Of a stretch of DNA of 30,225 nt, positions 1 to 8,266 are shown piece after piece. Under the pieces are notes generated by a model that was not told where the DNA came from, did not search any database, and worked only from the letters and a program-made list of their open reading frames with translations. The position numbers and the translations under genes were made by a program. The stretch comes from VRUB01 sp046758085 (lineage in GTDB: Bacteria > Pseudomonadota > Gammaproteobacteria > Acidiferrobacterales > SPGG2). The stretch spans positions 1-30,225 of the forward strand of contig JBHHZP010000032.1 in NCBI GenBank assembly GCA_046758085.1, in the 5' to 3' direction. Within the stretch, counting starts at the first letter, position 1; the number at the start of each line of letters is the position of its first letter.

Positions 1-120
1 GGGTCCCCTCGCTCGACCCTTGTCTCAGACGGTCCGCGCAAGGGCCATTCCCTGGCCCTGGCCCGGACGCGCGGAATCCATTCCGCGCCCCTTCGGGCGT
101 GTTCTTCGCCTTCGTGCCTC

Positions 121-221
121 CCTCGGCTTGAGTAAGGGGGGTTAAAAAAACAAAATCCTACTTGCAAGCTTGCCCTTTGGCTGCGCTGAGTCCTCGGCTT
201 GACCAAAGGGGCGAAAAACCT
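121..221. repeat. Imperfect direct repeat pair
   Basis: The 11-mer cctcggcttga occurs at 121-131 and again at 192-202. Both copies are followed by a short purine stretch, a run of G and then a run of A, so roughly 30 bp are duplicated with divergence at a distance of 71 bp. The function is unknown. Confidence 0.5.
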
Positions 222-227
222 ACCCCC

Positions 228-255
228 TCACGAATCACGGTTCACGGTTCACCAG
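228..255. repeat. Heptamer tandem repeat, TCACGGT type
   Basis: Three to four consecutive 7-bp units (TCACGAA, TCACGGT, TCACGGT, TCACCAG) are readable. The same unit makes a longer array at 8766-8805. The array lies in the non-coding region beyond the 3' end of the crotonase gene and directly next to a CGCAGAG-family repeat. Confidence 0.75.
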
Positions 256-271
256 CTACCAGCTTATTCCC

Positions 272-301
272 CCTGCGATCTTTGCGGTCTCTGGTGTGAG
301 T
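272..301 (-). repeat. CGCAGAG-family short-period repeat
   Basis: Read on the minus strand this is CACCAGAGA, CCGCAAAGA, TCGCAGGG, three roughly 9-bp units of the CRCAGAGR type found again at 4527-4732, 13200-13390 and 13931-14147. It lies just past the 3' end of the crotonase gene. A matching plus-orientation partner, if one exists, would be further left and was not found in the window. Confidence 0.65.
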
Positions 302-317
302 TCATGCGATATGCGGC

Positions 318-1112
318 TCAGCGGCCGGTAAAGTTGGGTTTTCTTTTCTCTGCAAACGCGTGTTGGCCTTCCTTATAGTCTTCGCTTGCGTGACACGCAT
401 CCACCAGCCGCTGGCACAGCTCCAGATTGGCCTGCCCCGGGCCTTTTGCCGCTTCAGCGATAATCTGCTTGGCGGCTTTGATAGAAAGTGGCGCATTAGC
501 GGCAATAGTTTGCGCATATCCCCCCACGAAATCCGCAAGCCCCTGCGCGGCCACCACACGATTGACCACTCCCATTCGCTGCGCCTCCTCGGCGCTGAAA
601 TGACGGCCGGTAAACAGAATCTCCTTGGCATACTTCGGGGCGACATTACTAACGAGCAAGCGCATGTCGTCGAGCTTGTATCCCAGGCCCAACTTGGCTG
701 GAGTCACTGCGAAACGCGCGTTGTCAGCCGCGATCTGGATGTCGCACAGCAGCGCCATCTCGAGCCCACCACCGATACAGAATCCTTCGATCATGGCGAT
801 GGTCGGCTTGTCGATGGAGATGAGTGCATCGTAGGCGCGGTGCGTGGCCGCGTCGTACTCGGTAATTCCTTGCTTCGTTGATCGGCGCTGCTTGAACTCG
901 GAGATATCGTTTCCCGCCGAGAAAGCTTGCCCGCCCGCACCCTTGAGTATAATGACACGAATAGCGTCATCGCTCGCAAACGCTTCGATCAAGGTTGGCA
1001 GCGCCTTCCACATAGCAAAGGAAATAGCATTGCGCCGCGCAGGATTGTTGAAAGTGAGACGGCCGATGGCACCGTTTTTCTCGGCAATGAGCTTGTCCGT
1101 CGCGAGTTGCAT
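318..1112 (-). CDS. Enoyl-CoA hydratase/isomerase (crotonase) family protein
   Basis: This 264-residue protein is a full-length crotonase-fold enzyme acting on acyl-CoA thioesters in the cytosol. The two oxyanion-hole segments are visible: AGNDI at about 66-70 and GGGLE at about 114-118. The first catalytic Glu position (E118) is kept, but where enoyl-CoA hydratase has its second Glu the sequence reads TPAK (about 137-140). Plain hydration is therefore uncertain, and isomerase, carnitinyl-CoA dehydratase-like or other crotonase chemistry is possible. The start is an ATG preceded by AAGGGA at good spacing. It lies 20 nt downstream of a class III CoA-transferase gene, a CaiB/CaiD-like pairing, so the two are probably co-transcribed. 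The C-terminus (KRKPNFTGR) matches the second crotonase at 27281-28060. The family is certain and the substrate unknown. Confidence 0.93.
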   Translation of the reverse strand: MQLATDKLIAEKNGAIGRLTFNNPARRNAISFAMWKALPTLIEAFASDDAIRVIILKGAGGQAFSAGNDISEFKQRRSTKQGITEYDAATHRAYDALISIDKPTIAMIEGFCIGGGLEMALLCDIQIAADNARFAVTPAKLGLGYKLDDMRLLVSNVAPKYAKEILFTGRHFSAEEAQRMGVVNRVVAAQGLADFVGGYAQTIAANAPLSIKAAKQIIAEAAKGPGQANLELCQRLVDACHASEDYKEGQHAFAEKRKPNFTGR

Positions 1113-1132
1113 GACGATTCCCTTACAGTGCT

Positions 1133-2320
1133 TCAGATGATTTTCCGCTGCTGCAGATCAGCAATCTCATCGGCACTCAGGCCAAACTCGGCGAGGACGT
1201 CAGGCGTATGCTGGCCGCGTTCCGGCGCGGGCGTGTATTGGCGGCGCACGGCACGGCTCATGGTCACGGGCTGACCCACGACATTGATCTTGCTGAGCAC
1301 CGGATGATCTACGGGCTGCGCCATGTGCAGATGCTTTACCTGGGGATCCGCGAACATCCTGTCGATCGTGTAGATCGGACCGCAGGGAACACCCGCGTGG
1401 TTGAGACGGTCAATCAGCTCGGCGCTGTTGTGCTTGGACGTGTGCTGCTCCAACGCCGCATTGACCGCATCGCGATTCTTGGAACGCAGCTCACCGTTCG
1501 CGAACTCAGGGTTGTCCAGCAGCTCCGCGGCGTCGAGTGTCTGGCACAAACGCTCCCACATGTGCTCGCCCGAGGCGGCAATATTGATATGACCATCGGC
1601 AGTGCGAAACACGCCGGTCGGAATGCTGGTCGGGTGATTGTTGCCGGCTTGCGGCGGGACCTCGTGCGCGATCAACCAGCGTGCCGCCTGGAAATCGAGC
1701 ATCGCGATTTGTGCCTGCAACAGTGAAGTTTGCACCCATTGGCCCTGAGCGGATTCTTCGCGCTCCAACAGCGCGACGAGGATACCAATCGCACAGTACA
1801 TCCCCGCCGTCAGGTCAGCGATCGGTACGCCGACCCGAACCGGTCCCTGCCCCGGTAAGCCCGTGATCGACATGAGCCCACCCATCCCTTGTGCAATCTG
1901 GTCAAAGCCCGGGCGTTTGCAGTAGGGCCCGTCTTGCCCGAAACCGGAAATACTGGCGTAGACGATGCGCGGGTTAACCGCCCGAACGGACTCGTAGTCG
2001 ATACCGAGTCGCTGCTTAACATCCGGGCGGTAGTTCTCTACCACGACATCGGTCTGCTTCACGAGGCGCATGAACACAGCGACACCTTCGCGGTCCTTCA
2101 GATTCAACGTGATGCTGCGCTTGTTGCGGTGGATGTTCTGGTAGTCGGGACCATGGCGCGCTCCGCCCATGCCCTGGGACTTGTCTATCGTTTCCGGCGG
2201 CTCGATCTTGATTACGTTGGCCCCCCAGTCGGCGAGCTGACGCACGGCCGTGGGGCCCGAGCGCACCCGGGTGAGGTCAAGCACAGTGAAGCGGGCGAGC
2301 GGTAGGGCATTATCATTCAT
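1133..2320 (-). CDS. CaiB/BaiF (class III) CoA-transferase
   Basis: This 395-residue protein belongs to the class III family, which moves CoA from an acyl-CoA donor to a carboxylic acid through an aspartyl-CoA anhydride. The N-terminal LDLTRVRSGP and the NVIKIEPP segment build the CoA-binding Rossmann-like domain. HRNKRS follows at about 64-69. The catalytic Asp is D169 in VGVPIADL, matching Asp169 of formyl-CoA transferase. Length is normal. The ATG at 2320 is preferred over an in-frame TTG 12 nt upstream. The gene is followed at 20 nt by a crotonase and preceded at about 107 nt by the RraA-type gene on the same strand, so a three-gene unit is plausible. The acid substrate cannot be deduced. 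Confidence 0.93.
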   Translation of the reverse strand: MNDNALPLARFTVLDLTRVRSGPTAVRQLADWGANVIKIEPPETIDKSQGMGGARHGPDYQNIHRNKRSITLNLKDREGVAVFMRLVKQTDVVVENYRPDVKQRLGIDYESVRAVNPRIVYASISGFGQDGPYCKRPGFDQIAQGMGGLMSITGLPGQGPVRVGVPIADLTAGMYCAIGILVALLEREESAQGQWVQTSLLQAQIAMLDFQAARWLIAHEVPPQAGNNHPTSIPTGVFRTADGHINIAASGEHMWERLCQTLDAAELLDNPEFANGELRSKNRDAVNAALEQHTSKHNSAELIDRLNHAGVPCGPIYTIDRMFADPQVKHLHMAQPVDHPVLSKINVVGQPVTMSRAVRRQYTPAPERGQHTPDVLAEFGLSADEIADLQQRKII

Positions 2321-2427
2321 GACACTATCCAAGAATTTTGACGGTTAGTAGAAACCGGGATCGGTTTGTTCTTTGAAACGCTCGCTAGTTGAAGTCTGTT
2401 GTCACAGCCTGAAAACGGCGTGTCGCA

Positions 2428-3090
2428 CTACTCGACGCCCAGCGACTTCAGGACATCGGCCAGTCCGAGCAGCTCTACCGTGCTCTTGCCCGCCCGCAGC
2501 TCACGGCGTTTCCCCTCCTCGTCCGCCTCTCGTGCTCTGGCACGTTCGAGCACCAAAGGCGCCTGCGTCCGCGGCACAACAACCACGCCGTCGTCGTCAC
2601 CAACGACGATGTCACCGGGGGACACCGGCGCCGAGCCGCAGGTGATCGGCACGTTGATATCACCGGGATGTTCCTTGGTCGTGCCCTTCATACTGGTCCC
2701 GCGCGCAAAAACGGAAAATCCAAGCTCGCGCAAGGTCTCAGCATCGCGTACACAACCGTCGATTATCAGTCCGGCAATGCCTTGCGCCATCGCCGCGGTC
2801 GTCATGATGTCGCCCCAGGGCCCGGCTTCGGTGAATCCCCTCGCATCCACCACCAGTACATCGCCCGGCCGCGCCAGAGTCATCGCGTAGTGGATCATCA
2901 GGTTATCGCCGGGCGGCACTGCTACCGTCAAAGCCGGTCCGCAAAGCTTCATGCCGGGATAAAGCGGCTTGATGTGAAACGTCATGGCGCCCTGCTTGCC
3001 CAGCGCTTCGTGCAAGGTCGCCGTGGCCTGCTGCCCGATGGCCGTGAGCAACTCCCGACCAGGATGCTCGAAATCTTTGTGGACCACCAT
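2428..3090 (-). CDS. RraA family protein (HMG/CHA aldolase-like or oxaloacetate decarboxylase)
   Basis: This 220-residue protein has the RraA/HMG-aldolase fold. PPGDNLMIH and the pocket segment WGDIMTTAA are present, as is IDGCVRD, whose Arg-Asp pair binds substrate and metal in 4-hydroxy-4-methyl-2-oxoglutarate/4-carboxy-4-hydroxy-2-oxoadipate aldolases. VGDDDGVVVVP follows near the C-terminus. These enzymes cleave or decarboxylate 2-oxo dicarboxylates to pyruvate, which fits the catabolic neighbours better than the RNase E-inhibitor role of Escherichia coli RraA. ATG 3090 is chosen because AAAGGA lies about 6 nt upstream; the frame stays open 17 codons further without a better start. The gene diverges from the carbamoyl hydrolase across a GntR-like palindrome. 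Confidence 0.85.
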   Translation of the reverse strand: MVVHKDFEHPGRELLTAIGQQATATLHEALGKQGAMTFHIKPLYPGMKLCGPALTVAVPPGDNLMIHYAMTLARPGDVLVVDARGFTEAGPWGDIMTTAAMAQGIAGLIIDGCVRDAETLRELGFSVFARGTSMKGTTKEHPGDINVPITCGSAPVSPGDIVVGDDDGVVVVPRTQAPLVLERARAREADEEGKRRELRAGKSTVELLGLADVLKSLGVE

Positions 3091-3209
3091 CGTATTTCCT
3101 TTGCTGCCCGTCGCCAAAGGCTCCCCGGGATCGTTGACCAAGGATTAAAACGCGATCTTGACACGTTTCTCGGCGCTCGCGCGTTTCGCACAGTAGCGCA
3201 ACTCCTTCG

Positions 3210-3221
3210 ATTGTATACAAT
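3210..3221. promoter_or_regulatory. Candidate GntR-family operator (perfect palindrome)
   Basis: ATTGTATACAAT is a perfect 12-bp palindrome in the 172-bp divergent gap between the RraA-type gene and the N-carbamoyl hydrolase gene. It fits the TNGTnnnACNA-type half-site pattern of GntR (FadR/VanR-type) repressors. Each strand also reads TACAAT, a possible -10 element, so a bound repressor could shut both promoters. No GntR gene lies within the window. Confidence 0.6.
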
Positions 3222-3262
3222 ATCCAAGCAGTTCGTTACTTAAAATTATTCTTCGCAAACCG

Positions 3263-4507
3263 GTGGGCAGTGTGGAGAACTTGAGAATCAACGGCGAGCG
3301 CTTGTGGGACAGCATCATGGAGATGGGTCGCATCGGTGCAACGGCTGGCGGTGGCGTGGGACGGGTGGCACTCTCCGAGCTTGATCGGCAGGCACGCGAT
3401 CTATTCGTACGCTGGTGCGAGCAGGCGGGTTGCACCGTGCGTGTCGACCGCATGGGAAACATATTCGCACGCCGCGCCGGTTCCGATAGCGCGCGACCAC
3501 CAGTGCTGACCGGAAGCCATCTGGACACGCAGCCGTTGGGCGGCAAGTTCGACGGCATCTACGGCGTACTCGCAGGTCTGGAGATCGTGCGCACCCTCAA
3601 TGATGCGGGCCTGCAAACAAAAGCACCGATGGACGTCGTGAACTGGACCGACGAAGAAGGCGTGCGCTTCGGGTCCGGCACGATGGCATCAGCCGTGTTT
3701 GCCGGTCGCTACGATCTGGATCACGGCCTGACGCGCACGGACATGGATGGAAATCTGATGGGCGCGGCGCTGGCGGATATAGACTACGCCGGCTCGGAGC
3801 CCGTTGGGGGCTATACGGTCGCGGCCTTCTTCGAAGCGCACATCGAGCAGGGGCCGATTCTCGAAGCCGAGGGCAAGGCCGTGGGGGTCGTGCTCGGTGC
3901 GCAGGGTCAGCGTTGCTTCAAGGTGACGGTAGAGGGTGAAGAGGGCCACGCGGGTACGCTGCCGATGATGCAGCGGCGCGATGCGCTCGTCGGGGCGGCG
4001 CGCATGATCGATACGGTGAACGCGATCGCATTTAAACATCAGCCCCACCCCGTGATCACGGTCGGTGCGCTCAAGGTACGGCCCAACTCGCGCAATACCA
4101 TCCCGGGGCAAGTCGTATTCTCGATCGATAGCCGCCATCCCGAAAATGATTTACTCGCTGACATTGCCGAGGAGATGCGACAGACATGCGAACACATCGC
4201 CACCGATGCAGGACTCGGGCTTAGCTTTGAGCAGATCAGCCATCGCGACACAATCGAGTTCGATGAGCGATGCATCGACGATATCCGCAAGATGTCCGAT
4301 CGGCTCGGCATTGCCCACATGGACATCTACTCCGGCGCCGGCCACGATGCCTGTAATCTCGCCTTGTGCACACCTACAGGGATGATATTTGTACCCTGTG
4401 AGCGTGGCATCAGTCATAACGAGAAGGAGAACGCGCGGCCGGAGGACCTGGCTGCGGGTTGCGACGTGCTGCTTCACGTAATCCTGGATCGGGTCGGGAC
4501 GGTATAA
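3263..4507 (+). CDS. M20-family Zn-dependent hydrolase (N-carbamoyl-L-amino acid hydrolase / beta-ureidopropionase / allantoate amidohydrolase type)
   Basis: This 414-residue binuclear metal amidohydrolase shows every expected ligand region: TGSHLDT (H86), GGKFDG (D97), WTDEEG (E131/E132), FEAHIEQG (H193) and GISHNEKE (H385). The dimerisation-domain elements EEGHAGT, RPNSRNTIPG and SIDSRHP are also present. The family hydrolyses N-carbamoyl amino acids, ureidopropionate or allantoate to release ammonia and carbon dioxide. Length is typical. The start is ambiguous between GTG 3263 and GTG 3272, and the conserved region begins at LRINGERLW. It diverges from the RraA-type gene and may share its operator. 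The exact ureido substrate is unknown. Confidence 0.92.
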   Translation: MGSVENLRINGERLWDSIMEMGRIGATAGGGVGRVALSELDRQARDLFVRWCEQAGCTVRVDRMGNIFARRAGSDSARPPVLTGSHLDTQPLGGKFDGIYGVLAGLEIVRTLNDAGLQTKAPMDVVNWTDEEGVRFGSGTMASAVFAGRYDLDHGLTRTDMDGNLMGAALADIDYAGSEPVGGYTVAAFFEAHIEQGPILEAEGKAVGVVLGAQGQRCFKVTVEGEEGHAGTLPMMQRRDALVGAARMIDTVNAIAFKHQPHPVITVGALKVRPNSRNTIPGQVVFSIDSRHPENDLLADIAEEMRQTCEHIATDAGLGLSFEQISHRDTIEFDERCIDDIRKMSDRLGIAHMDIYSGAGHDACNLALCTPTGMIFVPCERGISHNEKENARPEDLAAGCDVLLHVILDRVGTV

Positions 4508-4526
4508 CCCGAAAACTACAAGCGCT

Positions 4527-4609
4527 CACCGCAGAATTCGCAGAGAAAAACGCTGCACGATAAGCAGCGCAGATTTACCGTAAAGGGCGCGAAGATCGCA
4601 GAGAAAAAA
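4527..4609 (+). repeat. CGCAGAG-family repeats, two plus-oriented copies
   Basis: Two copies lie just after the carbamoyl hydrolase stop: 4527-4549 (CACCGCAGAATTCGCAGAGA) and 4577-4609 (9-bp units TAAAGGGCG, CGAAGATCG, CAGAGAAAA). Together with the reverse copy at 4701-4732 they bracket the non-coding gap between convergent genes. No gene was found in the gap. Confidence 0.65.
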
Positions 4610-4700
4610 TATACTGGCCAACTGTCAATGGTATCCGACAGGGTTTTAAGCTAACGCCAGACGTATCTTTGATTCAAGTTGGGGCTAACTGAAACGAAAT

Positions 4701-4732
4701 CTCTTTGCGGTCTCTGGGTACTCTGGCGTGAA
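4701..4732 (-). repeat. CGCAGAG-family repeat, inverted copy
   Basis: On the minus strand this reads CACGCCAGAGTACCCAGAGA and continues CCGCAAAGAG. It faces the plus-oriented copies at 4527-4609 and ends about 10 bp before the stop codon of the convergent dehydrogenase gene. Confidence 0.65.
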
Positions 4733-4741
4733 ATATTCTTC

Positions 4742-5866
4742 CTAACCAGCGGCCTCATCGCTGATCGCTGCGACCTGGCCCGCCACCGCTTCGCTGAATT
4801 CTTCCGTGCTGGCCGTTCCACCCAGGTCCGGCGTATGTTGCGACGGATCGGCCAACACCGCGTCCACTGCGGCACGTATGTGACGGGCGGCAACGACTAG
4901 ATCTTCCCGGTCGCCACGTGCGCCCAGCCACTCGAGCAGCATGGCCGTCGAGAGCATCAATGCCGTTGGGTTGGCGATCCCCTGCCCGGCGATGTCGGGC
5001 GCCGAGCCATGCACCGCTTGCGCCACGGCGTGAGTTTCACCGGCATTCAATGCAGGCGCCAGTCCGAGCCCTCCGGCAAGCTCCGCCGCCTCGTCCGACA
5101 GAATATCGCCATACATGTTGGTCGTGACGATGACATCGAAGGTCGCGGGCTTGCGCACCAGCATCGCCGCCATCGCGTCCACCAGGACCTCCTCGACCTT
5201 CACGTCCGAAAAGCCCTCGGCGACGGCGAGCACCTCTTGCCGGAAGAGCCCGTCGGTCACCTTGAGAACATTGGCCTTGTGGACCATCGTGACTGACCTG
5301 CGCCGCCGCCTGGCGAGCTCAAAGGCGGCGACCGCAATACGCCGGCATGCGGGTGCGGAGATTTTGCGCATGGCGATCGCAACGTCCGCGCTCGGCTGGA
5401 ACTCGCCCGACCCGACGAACATGTTGCGATCGGCGTAAAAACCCTCGGTATTCTCGCGCACTACAACGAGGTCTATGTCCGCCGCAACGGCAGGCACACC
5501 GCGCCGACCGGAACTCGGGCGGATGTTGGCGTAGAGGTCCAACATCTTCCTGATGGTTGCGGATGGATTGACGCCGCCTTGCGCAAGCTGCGGGTACTCA
5601 TAGGTCGACACCGGCCCGAGGATCACACCGTCCGCCTGGCGAGCGTGCTGCAAGACATCGTCCGGAAACGTTGTGCCGTCGCGAGCGAGCGACGCCAGAC
5701 CGATGGCACGCTCTTCCATCTCGAGCCCCAGCCCGAGCTGTGCATTCACGACATCAAGCACGTGGCACGTGACCGCCGTTATTTCCGGTCCAATGCCGTC
5801 CCCGGGTAGAATCAAGATACGAATGGTTTGACCTCCATATTCAACAACGCCGCGCGAACGAGGCAT
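4742..5866 (-). CDS. Isocitrate/isopropylmalate/tartrate dehydrogenase family protein
   Basis: This is an NAD(P)-dependent beta-decarboxylating dehydrogenase of 2R-hydroxyacids (374 residues from ATG 5866). LPGDGIGPE (20-28), ATIRK (R106), NIRP (R116), VVRENTEGFYADR (R137), VHKAN (K197), NMYGDILSDEAAEL (D254, D258) and HGSAPDIAG (286-294) supply the metal and substrate ligands. No leuA or leuB context exists, so 3-isopropylmalate, tartrate/D-malate, isocitrate or a methylated analogue are all possible substrates. The start is uncertain. ATG 5866 has no ribosome binding site and adds a non-conserved tail. An ATT codon at 5824 has GGAGG 7 nt upstream and would give the usual family N-terminus (MRILILPGDG). 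The gene is divergent from the molybdenum hydroxylase. Confidence 0.9.
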   Translation of the reverse strand: MPRSRGVVEYGGQTIRILILPGDGIGPEITAVTCHVLDVVNAQLGLGLEMEERAIGLASLARDGTTFPDDVLQHARQADGVILGPVSTYEYPQLAQGGVNPSATIRKMLDLYANIRPSSGRRGVPAVAADIDLVVVRENTEGFYADRNMFVGSGEFQPSADVAIAMRKISAPACRRIAVAAFELARRRRRSVTMVHKANVLKVTDGLFRQEVLAVAEGFSDVKVEEVLVDAMAAMLVRKPATFDVIVTTNMYGDILSDEAAELAGGLGLAPALNAGETHAVAQAVHGSAPDIAGQGIANPTALMLSTAMLLEWLGARGDREDLVVAARHIRAAVDAVLADPSQHTPDLGGTASTEEFSEAVAGQVAAISDEAAG

Positions 5867-5884
5867 TCCGCGCACATGGCTGTT

Positions 5885-5890
5885 ATTATA
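5885..5890 (-). promoter_or_regulatory. Candidate -10 element for the dehydrogenase gene
   Basis: The minus strand reads a perfect TATAAT here, placing transcription initiation near 5878. No convincing -35 hexamer sits at 17 bp; TTGACC lies 22 bp upstream. Initiation here would leave about 12 nt of leader before ATG 5866, or about 54 nt before the GGAGG-preceded ATT at 5824. Confidence 0.35.
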
Positions 5891-5922
5891 GCGACCCTCG
5901 CAAGGTATTATCGGTCAAAGTG

Positions 5923-8256
5923 ATGGAAAAATACGGCATCGGTCAGGCCGTTCGCCGGAAGGAAGATGTGCGCTTTCTTACCGGCAACGGTCGCTACATT
6001 GACGACATCGTGTTGGAAAACATGGTGCACGGCATGGTGTTGCGCTCGCCGCATGCCCATGCTCGTATCAAAAACATCGACGCTCGCGCGGCGGCGGCCG
6101 CACCCGGTGTTTTGGCCGTTTATACGGGTGCGGACTGGAAGGCGTCCGGTCTCGGAGACATGCCCACGCGTACGCGCGCAAAGCACAAGGACGGTTCAAC
6201 GGTCACAGCACCACCGCGCCCGCCGCTCGTCCAAGATCGCGTGCGCTTCGTCGGGGATGCCGTCGCCTTCGTTGTGGCCGAAACACCTGAAGCCGCGAAA
6301 GACGCCGTCGAGCTGATCGAGATCGACTACGAGGCCCTACCCGCTGTCACCGACGCGGAAAAAGCACTCGAGCCCGGTGCGCCGTTAGTGTGGGATCACA
6401 TGACGAGCAATCTCTGCGTGGACTTTGAGGCCGGCGATAGGGTAGCGGTCGACACGGCATTTGCCCGTGCCGCCCGTGTAATCTCGGCAGAGTTGCTCAA
6501 CAACCGCGTCATTGCGGCCGCCATCGAGCCGCGCGGGGCTATCGGTCAGTACGAGCCCCGGCGGCAGAAATTCACGTTGATCTCCAATGCGCAGAACATT
6601 CACTCCAACCGCAACCAGCTCGCCGAGAAAGTCTTCCACGTGCCCACGGAAAAGATCCGCCACGTTGCTTACGATGTCGGTGGTGGCTTCGGCGGAAAGA
6701 ACGCCCTTTACCCGGAATATGCGCTCGTGCTGTTCGCTGCGCAGCGGCTCGGTCGCCCAGTTAAATGGATCGCCGATCGTGGGGAAAGCTTTGCCGCCGA
6801 TAATCACGGCCGTGCCCTGGCGGGCCGGGGTGTGCTTGCGCTGGACGTTGTCGGACAGTTCCTGGCCCTGCGCGTCTCCACAGCAGGCAACATTGGCGCC
6901 TATGTGGCCTCGACCGGCCCATTCACGCCGACAGCGGGAACCGTCCGCACACAGGGCGGGCTCTACCGGATTCCAGCTATTCACTTCGAGGCCAAGGCTG
7001 TGTTCACCCACACCGCGCCCATTGATCCCTACCGTGGCGCCGGGCGTCCGGAAGCGACATACCATATAGAACGCGTCATCGATCTCGCCGCCATGGAGCT
7101 TGGCACGGATCCGGCCAATCTGCGCCGGCGCAACCTGATCCGGCGCGCCGATCTGCCGTACAAAACGGCGGTGGGCCTTGAGATCGACTCCGGCAATTTC
7201 GAGCATATGCTCGACCAGGCGCTCAAGCTCGCACGTTGGAACAGCTTTCCCGAGCGCGCGGCCGCCGCCTGCGCGCTCGATCGGCGCCGTGGCATTGGGG
7301 TAGCGACTTATCTCGGGCTCACGGGCGGGATGCGTCAGGAGTATGCCGTGCTTAGGTTCGAGCGTAACGGCGACGTGACCGTCGCGGTCGGCGGCGAGTC
7401 GGTCGGTACCGGCCATGAAACAGTGCTCCCGCAGATCATCGCTGATCGGCTCGGCGTGCCATTCGCCCGGGTCCGTCACGTTCAAGCGGATACGGATGCA
7501 ACGCCGATAGGCAGCGGACACGGGGGATCGCATGGGCTCGAGCTCATAGGCTCGGCCGTGGCAGCCGCGGCCGACAAGGTCATCGAGAAAGGCAAACAGA
7601 TCGCCGGTCATCTGCTGGAGGCAGCGGCCGCTGACATCCGCTTTGCCGATGGCGTCTTCACCATTGCCGGTACAGACCGGTCGGTGTCGATGACCGAGGT
7701 AATTGCCGCTTCTTTTGACCCAGCGCGGCGGTCATCAGGCTCTGACGGCAACCTCGACTCCGAAGTCACCTATGAAGATCAAAAACTGAGTTGCCCCGCT
7801 GGCTGCCATGTCGCCGAAGTGGAGGTCGACCCCGATACTGGCGCCGTCACTGTTGTCGATTACACCGTAGTCAGTGACTTCGGCACTATTGTCAATCCGA
7901 TGATCGTCGACGGCCAAGTCATGGGCGCCACCGCCCAGGGTATCGGTCAGGCACTGATGGAAGACATCGTCTATGAAGAAGATAGCGGCCAGTTACTCAC
8001 GGGATCGTTCATGGACTACCGACTGCCACGCGCCGATGACTTGCCCGCGTTCAATACCGCTTACGATGAGGGCGTACCAACCACGAGAAACCCATTGGGA
8101 GTCAAAGGTGCCGGCGAGGCCGGCTGCGGCGGCGCCCCTCCGGCTATCGTCGCCGCGGTTGTCGATGCATTGAAAGAGTACGGCGTGCGCCACATCGACA
8201 TCCCGCTGACCCCGTTAAGGGTGTGGGAAGCGCTCGAGAATGCGCGCAAGGGCTGA
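5923..8256 (+). CDS. Molybdenum hydroxylase large subunit (xanthine dehydrogenase / aerobic CO dehydrogenase-like, molybdopterin-binding)
   Basis: This 777-residue protein has the two domains of the molybdopterin subunit: an a/b-hammerhead (GQAVRRKEDVRFLTGNGRYI) and the cofactor-binding domain. YDVGGGFGGK lies near 253 and PYRGAGRPEA near 370. GVKGAGEAG near 727 carries the active-site Glu. The CO dehydrogenase AYxCSFR signature is absent and the loop reads PYRGAGR, so this is a form-II-like or other hydroxylase, not a bona fide CoxL. These enzymes normally need a FAD subunit and a [2Fe-2S] subunit, and neither gene is in the window. GTG 5920 directly before ATG 5923 is an alternative start. 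The HugZ-like gene follows 10 nt later. The substrate is unknown. Confidence 0.92.
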   Translation: MEKYGIGQAVRRKEDVRFLTGNGRYIDDIVLENMVHGMVLRSPHAHARIKNIDARAAAAAPGVLAVYTGADWKASGLGDMPTRTRAKHKDGSTVTAPPRPPLVQDRVRFVGDAVAFVVAETPEAAKDAVELIEIDYEALPAVTDAEKALEPGAPLVWDHMTSNLCVDFEAGDRVAVDTAFARAARVISAELLNNRVIAAAIEPRGAIGQYEPRRQKFTLISNAQNIHSNRNQLAEKVFHVPTEKIRHVAYDVGGGFGGKNALYPEYALVLFAAQRLGRPVKWIADRGESFAADNHGRALAGRGVLALDVVGQFLALRVSTAGNIGAYVASTGPFTPTAGTVRTQGGLYRIPAIHFEAKAVFTHTAPIDPYRGAGRPEATYHIERVIDLAAMELGTDPANLRRRNLIRRADLPYKTAVGLEIDSGNFEHMLDQALKLARWNSFPERAAAACALDRRRGIGVATYLGLTGGMRQEYAVLRFERNGDVTVAVGGESVGTGHETVLPQIIADRLGVPFARVRHVQADTDATPIGSGHGGSHGLELIGSAVAAAADKVIEKGKQIAGHLLEAAAADIRFADGVFTIAGTDRSVSMTEVIAASFDPARRSSGSDGNLDSEVTYEDQKLSCPAGCHVAEVEVDPDTGAVTVVDYTVVSDFGTIVNPMIVDGQVMGATAQGIGQALMEDIVYEEDSGQLLTGSFMDYRLPRADDLPAFNTAYDEGVPTTRNPLGVKGAGEAGCGGAPPAIVAAVVDALKEYGVRHIDIPLTPLRVWEALENARKG

Positions 8257-8266
8257 GCAGCCGGAT

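Larger units (their letters stand above)
1..317. other. Repeat-rich non-coding region at left edge
   Basis: No credible gene is visible. The region carries a perfect 9-bp inverted repeat around a 2-nt centre (69-77 and 80-88), an imperfect direct repeat starting with cctcggcttga at 121 and 192, each followed by a G-run and an A-run, three to four 7-bp tandem units at 228-255, and one reverse-strand CGCAGAG-family repeat at 272-301. No tRNA cloverleaf or rRNA stretch was recognised. Confidence 0.6.

Noticed and set aside
228..255. CRISPR-like array from the repeated TCACGGT units
   Set aside because: The units are 7 bp, directly tandem and without spacers, and there are no cas genes.
5923..8256. 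True aerobic CO dehydrogenase (CoxL, form I)
   Set aside because: The AYxCSFR signature loop is absent; the loop reads PYRGAGR, and the CoxM and CoxS genes are missing.
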